Source: Atribacterota bacterium (lineage in GTDB: Bacteria; Atribacterota; Phoenicimicrobiia; Phoenicimicrobiales; Stramentimicrobiaceae). From it: a DNA stretch of 14,097 bases. The DNA lies in assembly GCA_028696495.1 (NCBI GenBank), contig JAQVGY010000014.1, positions 1 to 14,097 of the forward strand, in the 5' to 3' direction. The notes under the pieces are model-generated. The model was not told the origin of the DNA. It saw only the letters and a list, made by a program, of their open reading frames with translations, and did not search any database. Shown one piece after another: positions 1-7,271 of this stretch (position 1 is its first letter; each line of letters begins with the position of its first letter). The position numbers were made by a program, and so were the translations under genes.

Positions 1-16
1 ACTATAATAATTAAAC

Positions 17-58
17 AAAAACCCTGATAATATTATTATAATTATAATACTATCAGGG
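17..58 (-). terminator. Intrinsic terminator of the T-box, exclusive with the antiterminator
   Basis: CCCTGATA (58-51) pairs with TATCAGGG (29-22), and AT pairs extend the helix to about 15 bp (58-44 with 36-22). A run of five T follows (21-17), then GTTT. The CCCT at 58-55 is the same segment that closes the antiterminator with AGGG (87-84), so the two structures cannot coexist. It would also end any read-through from the pilT genes. Confidence 0.9.
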
Positions 59-230
59 ACGAAAATTTCTTTTCGTGGTGCCACCCTTATTGAATGCAGG
101 TAATTCCACATTCCGCTCATTATATTAACGCACTGTAACGAATAGACTTTTAATGAAACCCAACTTGTTTAAAAATAATACTTAGAGGATGTCTTTCGAT
201 TACAAAATATAGCAATCTACTCTCCTCTAT
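17..230 (-). promoter_or_regulatory. T-box riboswitch, probably aspartate-specific, with short Stem I
   Basis: tRNA-sensing leader that stops transcription when its cognate tRNA is charged. The T-box sequence AAGGGTGGCACCACG (88-74, minus strand) is near consensus. The antiterminator folds from AGGG (87-84) with CCCT (58-55), a 7-nt bulge UGGCACC (83-77) and a 7-bp hairpin (76-70 with 65-59) capped by GAAA. Stem I is short: AGAGGA (228-223) pairs with TCCTCT (189-184), then the specifier loop (222-218 GAGTA; 197-190 GAAAGACA), then a 6-bp helix (217-212 with 203-198) and an 8-nt loop. Loop E bases AGUA/GAA are present. Reading GAA, a spacer A, then the triplet gives GAC (193-191, Asp) followed by A190. 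UGGC (83-80) would pair with a tRNA 3' end GCCA, and bacterial tRNA-Asp has G at the discriminator. A hairpin at 113-92 is the likely Stem III. The regulated gene is beyond position 1. Confidence 0.92.
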
Positions 231-281
231 CAATCTATTATCAATATTAATTAAAATTAAAAAAGTACGAATGCTGGAAAT

Positions 282-310
282 ATTTTACTCAATCTTTCTT
301 TTAAAGTCAA
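282..310 (-). promoter_or_regulatory. Predicted sigma70-type promoter of the T-box transcript
   Basis: Minus-strand -35 TTGACT (310-305), a 17-nt spacer and -10 TAAAAT (287-282) give a near-consensus promoter whose -35 box begins 8 nt after the pilT stop codon. Transcription would start near 275, about 45 nt before Stem I of the T-box. Its position directly ahead of a complete riboswitch makes it more believable than a chance AT-rich match. Confidence 0.7.
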
Positions 311-318
311 AATTTTTC

Positions 319-1377
319 TCAATCAAGATAATCAAGAAAAGCTTTTTTGTTGATTGCTCTCTTTAAAGCTTCTTCTCTGCTAATTTTGCCCTCCATTAAT
401 AGGTCTTTCAAAGATTGGTCAAGACTTTGCATACCCATTTTTCTACTAATCTGTATAGTGGATGGTATCTGGTATATTTTTTCATCTCTGATTAAATTAC
501 GAATTGCCGGTGTGGCGAGCATTAATTCTGCAGCTGCTACTCTACCCATTCCATCTACTGTTGGAATAAGGGTCTGGGCAATCACTGCTTCAATCGTCCC
601 TGCTACCTGCAAGCGAGCCTGTGCCTGTTGATGAGCCGGGAAGGCATTGATTATTCGCTCAATTGTCTCAGCAGCACTATTAGTATGTAGTGTAGAAAAA
701 ACCAGATGCCCGGTTTCCGCAGCCCTTAAAGCCATGGAAATTGTTTCCAAATCCCTCATTTCTCCAACTAAAATCACATCAGGGTCCTCACGTAAGGCAA
801 CTCTAAGAGCACTGGCAAAAGAATCAGCATGGTCACCAATTTCCCTTTGCGAAATTACACAATTTTTATGTTTGTGAATATATTCAATCGGGTCCTCAAT
901 AGAAATAATATGTTCATAACGATCAGTATTTATTATATCTATTAAAGCAGCCAGGGTAGTCGATTTGCCACTTCCCGTAGGGCCGGTAACTAATACTATA
1001 CCTCTATTGTGCTGAGCAAAAGAGCTGATAATCTCCGGTAACCCTAATTGCTCAATAGACATGATATTGGTGGGAATTAGCCTTATTGCTGCTGCTTTGC
1101 CAAGCCTATGGTAAAATACATTGATTCGGAATCGTGAAACATCCGGTATTTCATAGGCAAAGTCAAACTGCTTCTCCTTCTCAAAGATTGCTTTTTGACT
1201 TTCAGTCAAAATACTATATATTATTTCCTGAACATCTTCTTTTTCCAATACCGGGAACTGGCTTTTTACCAATTTTCCATTTAAACGAAAGACCGGTGGA
1301 ATACCAATATTCAGGTGGACATCTGAAGCCCCTTGTTTTTTTGCATTTATTAGAACATCTTGTATTGTGAATTCCAT
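319..1377 (-). CDS. pilT: PilT-type pilus retraction ATPase (downstream copy)
   Basis: Type IV pilus retraction motor with 352 residues. The N-terminal region has GASDVHLNIGIPPVFR (16-31). The core has Walker A GPTGSGKST (132-140), the Asp box ISIEDPIE (158-165), Walker-B-type VILVGEMRD (201-209) and the His box GHLVFSTLHT (223-232). The PilT signature AIRNLIR (291-297) is intact, which separates it from assembly ATPases of the PilB type. There is no N-terminal MshEN extension; that domain is encoded separately just upstream (53-nt gap). A modest AGAG lies 7 nt before the ATG. It is the last gene before the T-box, and no terminator lies between its stop and the next promoter. No pilin, PilB, PilC or prepilin peptidase is in the window. 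Confidence 0.94.
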   Translation of the reverse strand: MEFTIQDVLINAKKQGASDVHLNIGIPPVFRLNGKLVKSQFPVLEKEDVQEIIYSILTESQKAIFEKEKQFDFAYEIPDVSRFRINVFYHRLGKAAAIRLIPTNIMSIEQLGLPEIISSFAQHNRGIVLVTGPTGSGKSTTLAALIDIINTDRYEHIISIEDPIEYIHKHKNCVISQREIGDHADSFASALRVALREDPDVILVGEMRDLETISMALRAAETGHLVFSTLHTNSAAETIERIINAFPAHQQAQARLQVAGTIEAVIAQTLIPTVDGMGRVAAAELMLATPAIRNLIRDEKIYQIPSTIQISRKMGMQSLDQSLKDLLMEGKISREEALKRAINKKAFLDYLD

Positions 1378-1430
1378 TTATTTGCTCTACCATCTCCATA
1401 AGAAAATTAATTTTTGTACTATTTTGTAAA

Positions 1431-1886
1431 TTAGTGTTTTTCAAGAGGAACTTCTTTTTCTATATACAGAATCATTTCAAAAATATTTTTAAAAGAAGCC
1501 AGGGATAGCTCAATATCATTTTTATAAAACGATTTAACTTTCTGTATAGCCTCCTCATCAGTAGGGTCACTCATGGCAATAACCAGAGTATTGTTTATCT
1601 TTATTAAAGGGATCAGATTGTAATTTTTAATTAATATTCTGGGAAATTCTTTCAATAATTCTAAATCTAACTGGGTAGTTTCCATTTGTACATAGGGGAT
1701 ATCCAATTGTTTACTGAGAACCCAATTAATTTGGTCTTGTGAAGCCAGATTGAGCCCAATTATTACTTCACCAACTCGTTTGTTCCTTATTTTTTGTTCC
1801 TTTAAGACATTAATAAGTTCTTCTTGTGTGATTATTCCATATTCAAATAGTAATTCACCCAATCTTTTTTTTCGGTTCTCTGCCAT
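1431..1886 (-). CDS. Stand-alone MshEN (GspE/PilB N-terminal) domain protein, candidate c-di-GMP sensor
   Basis: 151 residues, made of little more than the domain normally found at the N-terminus of PilB, MshE and GspE assembly ATPases; no Walker motifs follow. Two 24-residue motifs are visible, R8-Q31 (RLGELLFEYGII...L..VL..Q) and R37-Q60 (RVGEVIIGL...I..VL..Q), separated by exactly five residues. This is the layout described for c-di-GMP-binding MshEN domains. Motif I has all key positions (R8, G10, G17, L24, L28, Q31) except Phe in one aliphatic slot; motif II keeps Arg, Gly and Gln but has Asn for the second Gly. Residues about 64-118 resemble the second N-terminal subdomain (YVQMETTQLD, then NNTLVIAMSDPTDEEAI). 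AGGGG lies 5 nt before the ATG. It sits between two pilT genes. Binding and partner are inferred. Confidence 0.85.
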   Translation of the reverse strand: MAENRKKRLGELLFEYGIITQEELINVLKEQKIRNKRVGEVIIGLNLASQDQINWVLSKQLDIPYVQMETTQLDLELLKEFPRILIKNYNLIPLIKINNTLVIAMSDPTDEEAIQKVKSFYKNDIELSLASFKNIFEMILYIEKEVPLEKH

Positions 1887-1968
1887 TCTATCCCCTGTTA
1901 AATCTTGTCTTTAATTTCCTTATACTTAATACTTACATTCGGGTATTTCTCTACCCCATTTTTATTAA

Positions 1969-3015
1969 TTAATGTGATACTACGAATTTTGGGTCACTGG
2001 CTTTAGATAGAGCAGTTTCTCTATCTATTTGATGTGATAGAAACAGTTGACGTATTGATTGGTCCATAGTCTGCATCCCATATTGTTGTGATGCCTGTAT
2101 AATAGCTGGAATCATATGAATTCGTTCTTCACGAATAATATTTTTAATTGCCGGTGTTGCCATCATTATCTCTACAGCAGGTAATCGTTTTGTCCGGTCG
2201 ACATTGGGGAGCAGCGTTTGGGTGACAACTCCCTGCAAAGACTCAGCCAGCTGTATTCTGATTTGTCTCTGCTGGTGTGCTGGAAAAACATCAATGATTC
2301 TCTCTACTGTTTCTGCTGCACTGTTGGTATGGAGAGTAGAAAAAACCAGATGCCCTGTTTCTGCAGCAGTAACTGCCATAGAAATAGTCTCTAAATCCCT
2401 CATTTCTCCAACCATAATAACATCAGGGTCTTCTCTCAAGGCACTTCTTAAGGCATAGGAAAATGAATCGGTATGAAGACCAACCTCTCTTTGGTCAATT
2501 ATACAGTTTTTATGGTGGTGAATGAATTCAATGGGGTCTTCAATGGTTATAATATGGAGTCTTTGATTTTCATTAATAATATCAATAAGGGTAGAGATAG
2601 TGGTTGATTTTCCGCTACCAGTAGGTCCGGTCATCAAAACCAACCCTTTTGGCTTTTTGGTGAATTCTTCCAATTTTTGAGGTAGCCCTAATTCCTCTAA
2701 TGTTTTAAGTTTCTCAGGAATTAATCGGAAGGCACCCGCTATGCCACGCCTGTGCATAAAAACATTTACTCTAAAACGAGCCCCGTTAACAATCTCTAAA
2801 GAAAAGTCTATTTCTTTAAGCCTTTCAAATTTTTTACGGTGTTCTTCACTCAATACACTGTAGAGCATCCCATAAACATCATCCTCATTTAATACAGGGT
2901 AATCTAATTTGGTAAGTAAACCATGAATGCGCAAGGTAGGCGGAACACCAACAGTCAGGTGTAAATCAGATGCATCCATATCGCTGGTAATATGCAGTAA
3001 TTCTGTTATATTCAT
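1969..3015 (-). CDS. pilT: PilT-type pilus retraction ATPase (upstream copy)
   Basis: Hexameric cytoplasmic ATPase of the type II/IV secretion superfamily that powers depolymerisation of type IV pili. It has 348 residues. The N-terminal PAS-like region shows DASDLHLTVGVPP (14-26). The ATPase core has Walker A GPTGSGKSTT (130-139), the Asp box ITIEDPIE (156-163), a Walker-B-type VIMVGEMRD (199-207) and the His box GHLVFSTLHT (221-230). The PilT-specific C-terminal box reads AIKNIIR (289-295), a conservative change from AIRNLIR. GAGG lies 7 nt before the ATG. The 82-nt gap to the MshEN gene holds only a small GGGTA/TACCC hairpin. It is clearly a diverged paralogue of the gene at 319-1377, not an assembly duplicate. 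The gap to metK is 51 nt. Confidence 0.93.
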   Translation of the reverse strand: MNITELLHITSDMDASDLHLTVGVPPTLRIHGLLTKLDYPVLNEDDVYGMLYSVLSEEHRKKFERLKEIDFSLEIVNGARFRVNVFMHRRGIAGAFRLIPEKLKTLEELGLPQKLEEFTKKPKGLVLMTGPTGSGKSTTISTLIDIINENQRLHIITIEDPIEFIHHHKNCIIDQREVGLHTDSFSYALRSALREDPDVIMVGEMRDLETISMAVTAAETGHLVFSTLHTNSAAETVERIIDVFPAHQQRQIRIQLAESLQGVVTQTLLPNVDRTKRLPAVEIMMATPAIKNIIREERIHMIPAIIQASQQYGMQTMDQSIRQLFLSHQIDRETALSKASDPKFVVSH

Positions 3016-3066
3016 TATCTTACCTCATCTATTATTTTTAAATAAGAAGTGAGAATTAGTTATTTA

Positions 3067-4260
3067 TTATAATTCCTTTTTTAACAGGTCTGCTTTGTCT
3101 GTTTTCTCCCAGGTAAATTCTTCTAATTCTCTGCCAAAATGCCCATAAGCTGCAGTCATTTTATAAATAGGTCTTTTCAGGTTCAGATATTCTATTATAG
3201 CAGCAGGCCTGAGATCAAAGTATTCTTTTATTAGCTGAATAATTCTGGAATGGGTAATCTTTTCGGTATTAAAGGTATCTACCATAATGGAAACCGGGTT
3301 TGCTACCCCAATGGCATAGGCAATTTGTATTTCACATTTATCAGCAATTCCAGAGGCAACAATATTTTTCGCAATATACCTGGCAGCATAACTTCCAGAG
3401 CGGTCAACTTTGGTGGGATCTTTGCCCGAAAAGCAACCACCACCATGACTGCCTACACCGCCATAGGTATCAACTATGATTTTTCTGCCGGTAAGACCGG
3501 TGTCTGCCAGCGGACCTCCAATAACAAATCTTCCAGTAGAATTAATAAAGTATTTAGTATTTTCATCAAGGTATCTTTCAGGAATAACCACTCCTATAAC
3601 ATGTTCCAAAATGTCTTTACGGATAGTTTCAATCCCTACCTTGGGATGGTGCTGGGCAGCAATTACAATAGCTTCAACCCTATGGGGTACACCATTTACA
3701 TACTGTACCGTCACCTGTGATTTCCCGTCAGGTCTTAAATATGGAATTATTCTGTTTTTCCTCACCTCTGCCAGGCGGTAGGTCAATTTGTGTGCCAGCG
3801 ATATGGGCAAAGGCATCAGCTCGGGTGTTTCGCGACAGGCATAACCGAACATCATACCCTGATCACCGGCTCCAGTTGAGGCAATTCTATCCTTCTCCGG
3901 TATAATCCCTTCCTCTCGTGCCTCCCAGGAATGGTTTACTCCAATGGCAATATCTCGCGCCTGTTCTTCAATAGTAGTTAAAACTGCACAGGTATCTCCA
4001 TCAAAACCATATTTTGCCCTGGTATAACCTATCTCTCTGACAGTTTCCCGCACAACTTTAGGAATATTTACATAACCATTGGTAGTAATCTGGCCGGCAA
4101 CTAAGACTAAACCGGTGGCAACCAATGTTTCTACTGCGACCCTGGCTTCGGTATCCTGAAGCAATAAATCATCTAATATGGCATCAGAAATTTGATCAGC
4201 AACCTTATCGGGATGACCTTCGGTAACTGATTCAGATGTAAAATAGTAATTTTTTTCCAA
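3067..4260 (-). CDS. metK: S-adenosylmethionine synthetase
   Basis: Makes SAM from methionine and ATP, releasing phosphate and pyrophosphate. At 397 residues it is of standard length. Motifs include TEGHPDK (13-19, with the conserved His and Asp), GAGDQG (130-135), DTYGG (264-268) and the phosphate-loop signature read here as GGGCFSGKDPTKVDRS (273-288), where Cys replaces the usual Ala. The start is TTG at 4260, strongly supported by AAAGGAGG 8 nt upstream and by the conserved FTSESVTEGH just inside; no in-frame ATG fits. The gap to the transglycosylase gene is 38 nt, too short for a SAM riboswitch, so expression probably depends on an upstream promoter. SAM made here feeds RsmI and TrmN6, encoded upstream. 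Confidence 0.97.
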   Translation of the reverse strand: MEKNYYFTSESVTEGHPDKVADQISDAILDDLLLQDTEARVAVETLVATGLVLVAGQITTNGYVNIPKVVRETVREIGYTRAKYGFDGDTCAVLTTIEEQARDIAIGVNHSWEAREEGIIPEKDRIASTGAGDQGMMFGYACRETPELMPLPISLAHKLTYRLAEVRKNRIIPYLRPDGKSQVTVQYVNGVPHRVEAIVIAAQHHPKVGIETIRKDILEHVIGVVIPERYLDENTKYFINSTGRFVIGGPLADTGLTGRKIIVDTYGGVGSHGGGCFSGKDPTKVDRSGSYAARYIAKNIVASGIADKCEIQIAYAIGVANPVSIMVDTFNTEKITHSRIIQLIKEYFDLRPAAIIEYLNLKRPIYKMTAAYGHFGRELEEFTWEKTDKADLLKKEL

Positions 4261-4298
4261 TGTACCAGCCTCCTTTAGCTAGAAAAATATTTATTATA

Positions 4299-5249
4299 TT
4301 AACCTTGCGAAATATTAGATTCCTCACTATCCCCGTTAAGGACTTCATCAATTTCTTCTATTGCAAATCCTCTGTATCTGGCATAATATTTAAGAATCTT
4401 CTCAGTATATCCATTGGGGATATCATCATCTTGAGAGATAAACTCCTGAACTTTAAAGGGACCATAATTATAGGCAGTTAAAGCAAGTTTCATATCGCCA
4501 AAATCATCATAGAGCATTGCTAAATAATGTATACCAATCTGAATGTTTTTTTCAGGGTTGAGAAGTGTTTTTTCAGCTCCATCCCAATCAATGTCAAGAT
4601 TTTCAGCTAACTCTTTTGCAATAAAACGACGAACCTGACACAATCCATAAGCATAGGAATCAGAAACAGAATCAGTTATGAAGTCACTCTCCACCTTAAT
4701 CAGGGCACATACCAGGAAGGGATTAAACTTATATTTAAGCGATATCTCATATATACTTTTGGCAATATCGTAAATTGTTTCACTTTCCAGCTGGCTATTA
4801 TTACTGGAAACAATGTTTACGATACGGCTCAGGTAATATTCTCTTTTCTGTTCAACGGTCACCATTCCTATCAATTCCTGCAGCTGCATATAAATTTCAG
4901 TAAATTGTTCTTTAGTAATTCTCTCCTTTAGATATTTAGACATCTGGGTACCAATACTGTCCAGTTTTTGATTTTGCTCATCAATCTTTTCTTTAAAAAT
5001 TTGGTTTTCTACCTGTAATTCACTATAAGACAGATTTAAAGCAGCAAGTGATTGATGGAGCTGTTCATTTTTTTTCAAACTATATAGTGATAATAATACC
5101 ATTGCCACTAAAAAGATAAGTATTAACATATTTAAATATTTGTCTATGAAAATATTCTTTTTAAATTCTTTGCCTGTTTCTTTTCCTTTTTCTTTGTCCT
5201 TCTTATCAGCTTTATTTTGATTATTCTGACTATCTTCTTTATCAATCAT
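4299..5249 (-). CDS. Membrane-anchored lytic transglycosylase (SLT domain)
   Basis: Likely cleaves the MurNAc-GlcNAc bond of peptidoglycan. Of the 316 residues, 1-38 are strongly charged and cytoplasmic, 39-58 form one transmembrane segment, and 60-105 look like a coiled coil. The SLT fold fills about 160-295. No cleavable signal peptide is seen, so it should be a type II membrane protein with its domain outside. The catalytic Glu is E187 in IKVESDF, then AYGLCQV (200-206) and ALTAYNYGP (256-264). The usual GLMQ and following P-x-T-A are altered here to GLCQVRRFIAK. AAGGA lies 7 nt before the ATG. It sits between metG and metK, upstream of the pilus-motor genes. A role in opening the wall for a pilus machine is possible but not shown. 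Confidence 0.88.
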   Translation of the reverse strand: MIDKEDSQNNQNKADKKDKEKGKETGKEFKKNIFIDKYLNMLILIFLVAMVLLSLYSLKKNEQLHQSLAALNLSYSELQVENQIFKEKIDEQNQKLDSIGTQMSKYLKERITKEQFTEIYMQLQELIGMVTVEQKREYYLSRIVNIVSSNNSQLESETIYDIAKSIYEISLKYKFNPFLVCALIKVESDFITDSVSDSYAYGLCQVRRFIAKELAENLDIDWDGAEKTLLNPEKNIQIGIHYLAMLYDDFGDMKLALTAYNYGPFKVQEFISQDDDIPNGYTEKILKYYARYRGFAIEEIDEVLNGDSEESNISQG

Positions 5250-5302
5250 AAATTATCCTTAATCTTGTTCTACTTTAAATTTAGGGGCAGCCCTTCAAGA
5301 AT

Positions 5303-7267
5303 TTACCTTATTTTACTTCCCGGCTCGATTTCCTGCTCTGTTGTTAGAAGGACAACCTGCTCTCCGTGTGAGGCAGCCAGAAGCATACCCTGTGATTGGA
5401 CACCCCTGATAGTTGCAGGGGCTAAATTGAATACTACTACAATATTTTTACCCAGCAGGCTTTCCGGTAAGTAAAATTCTTTTATTCCGGCAACCAGTGT
5501 TCTAATTTCAGTTTTAAAATCTACTTCAATTTTCAATAGCTTACTGGCACCGGGCACATCTTCGACTGAAATAATTTTACCCACCCTCAAATCAATTTTT
5601 TGAAAATCTGCTAAAGATATTGTTGGTAACTGCTGGCTTTCCATCTCCATTTTTCCCTTCCTATCACCTTTTTCTATATTTATATTGCTCTCCCCGGTTA
5701 CAGGAGAAACTTTTTTATCCTCTTCCTCAATTCTGGGAAATAAACTGTTTCCAGGGTTTACCCTGGTTCCCGCTTCTAATCTACCCCAGCCGGTATCTTC
5801 GGGAATAACCATATCTTCAATTTTATCTTTTATTCCCAATTGCTGCCATATTCTGTCAGATGTTACCGGCATAAATGGATATAGCAGCAGAGCCGTTATC
5901 CGCAAAGACTCATTAAGATGGTATAACACCTGCTCCAGTCTCTCTTTCTTATTTATGTCTCTGCCCAGTAACCAGGGTTCAGTCTGGTCTATATATTTGT
6001 TGGTTCTCTTAATTAGAGACCAGATATTTTCCAAAGCAAGGTTAAAGGAAAATTGTTCCATATGGACTATTACCTGTGTTACAACTTCTGCTGCCAGGTT
6101 TTGCAATTCTCTATCATATGGTTCCTCTGCTTCAGAGGGAACATAAATTTCTCCATTACAAAATTTTACAGTCATCGCCACAGTCCGACTGAGCAGGTTA
6201 CCCAGATCATTGGCTAAATCATAGTTAATGCGCTTGATGAGTAACTGACGGGAAAAATTTCCATCCTGTCCAAAAGATAGTTCTCTAAGTAAGAAATAAC
6301 GAAAGGCATCAGTTCCAAATTCGCCTGCTACCTGAAAGGGGTCTATTACATTCCCTTTTGATTTGGACATTTTTTCCCCTTCACTGGTCCACCAGCCATG
6401 GGAGAAAACCATTCTGGGAGGTGTTATGTCTGCTGCCATGAGCATGGTAAACCAGATAATGGTGTGGAATCTGAGTATATCTTTCCCGATTAAGTGTACT
6501 GTCTCCGGCCAGTACAGATTAAACTTCTTCTCATCAATACCATAGCCGGCAACAGTAAGATAATTTATTAAAGCATCAAACCAGACATAAATTACATGAT
6601 TTTTATCAAAGGGAACATCAATTCCCCAATTTAAACTCGATTTAATCCTGGTTACGCTCTGATCTTTAAGTCCTCTTTTTACAAAACTAACAATTTCATT
6701 CTTTCTCGATTCCGGTTTAATACAATCAGGATGTGTCTCGATATATTGTAACAATCTTTCCTGATAGTCACTCATTCTAAAAAAATAACTCTCTTCTTTA
6801 AATCTTTCAACCGGCCTGCCGCAATCAGGACAGATATTGTCTTCAATATGGCTTTCTGGCCAGAAGGTTTCACAGGGTACACAATACCATCCCTCATATT
6901 CCCCTTTATAAATATCACCTTTTTCATATAGTCGGTTAAATATCTTTTGTACCACCAGTTCATGACGTTTTTCAGTGGTGCGTATAAAATCATCTGGTTT
7001 AATATTTAAAATAGACCAAAGATTTTGAAATTGTGTTACTACCCTATCAGCTAACTCTTTGGGTTTTATTCCCATCTGCTCTGCTGATTTTGCAATTTTC
7101 TGACCATGTTCGTCAGTACCGGTAGCAAAAAGGACATCAAAACCCCTCATTCGCATGAACCTGGCCATAGTATCTGCTGCAATAGTAGTGTAAGCATGCC
7201 CAATATGCGGGACATCATTGACATAGTAAATCGGGGTAGTAATATAAAAAACTCTTTTCTTATCCAT
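5303..7267 (-). CDS. metG: Methionyl-tRNA synthetase with C-terminal tRNA-binding domain
   Basis: Class I synthetase charging tRNA-Met and initiator tRNA. With the ATG at 7267 it has 654 residues. HIGH (21-24) and KMSKS (299-303) form the ATP site. The connective-peptide zinc knuckle has C129, C132, C146 and C149 as two CxxC pairs. An anticodon-binding helical region follows KMSKS. After a charged linker near 525-545, a Trbp111-like OB-fold domain fills roughly 548-654 (LRVGKI, then GIRGVQSQGML-like ATIRGVQSQGM), as in dimeric MetRS. An in-frame TTG at 7279 would overlap rsmI by 8 nt and add MNRT. The AAAGGA is only 3 nt from that TTG and 14 nt from the ATG, so neither start is ideal. I prefer the ATG because family proteins begin just before FYITTPIYYV. 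No Met T-box precedes it. Confidence 0.97.
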   Translation of the reverse strand: MDKKRVFYITTPIYYVNDVPHIGHAYTTIAADTMARFMRMRGFDVLFATGTDEHGQKIAKSAEQMGIKPKELADRVVTQFQNLWSILNIKPDDFIRTTEKRHELVVQKIFNRLYEKGDIYKGEYEGWYCVPCETFWPESHIEDNICPDCGRPVERFKEESYFFRMSDYQERLLQYIETHPDCIKPESRKNEIVSFVKRGLKDQSVTRIKSSLNWGIDVPFDKNHVIYVWFDALINYLTVAGYGIDEKKFNLYWPETVHLIGKDILRFHTIIWFTMLMAADITPPRMVFSHGWWTSEGEKMSKSKGNVIDPFQVAGEFGTDAFRYFLLRELSFGQDGNFSRQLLIKRINYDLANDLGNLLSRTVAMTVKFCNGEIYVPSEAEEPYDRELQNLAAEVVTQVIVHMEQFSFNLALENIWSLIKRTNKYIDQTEPWLLGRDINKKERLEQVLYHLNESLRITALLLYPFMPVTSDRIWQQLGIKDKIEDMVIPEDTGWGRLEAGTRVNPGNSLFPRIEEEDKKVSPVTGESNINIEKGDRKGKMEMESQQLPTISLADFQKIDLRVGKIISVEDVPGASKLLKIEVDFKTEIRTLVAGIKEFYLPESLLGKNIVVVFNLAPATIRGVQSQGMLLAASHGEQVVLLTTEQEIEPGSKIR

Positions 7268-7271
7268 GGTT

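Noticed and set aside
1921..1968. GGGTA/TACCC hairpin between the upstream pilT and the MshEN gene as a terminator
   Set aside because: The stem is only 5 bp and is not followed by a T-run on the minus strand.
319..3015. Duplicate pilT genes as an assembly artefact or recent tandem duplication
   Set aside because: The proteins differ throughout the N-terminal third and C-terminal tail and in the AIRNLIR box, so they are old paralogues.
3250..3720. Plus-strand open frames of 60-156 codons opposite metK, metG, rsmI and pilT
   Set aside because: They lie wholly opposite strongly conserved genes, have no family-like sequence or ribosome sites, and arise from the codon use of the minus strand.
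4261..4298. SAM riboswitch before metK
   Set aside because: The gap is only 38 nt and is mostly taken up by the ribosome site; there is no room for an aptamer.
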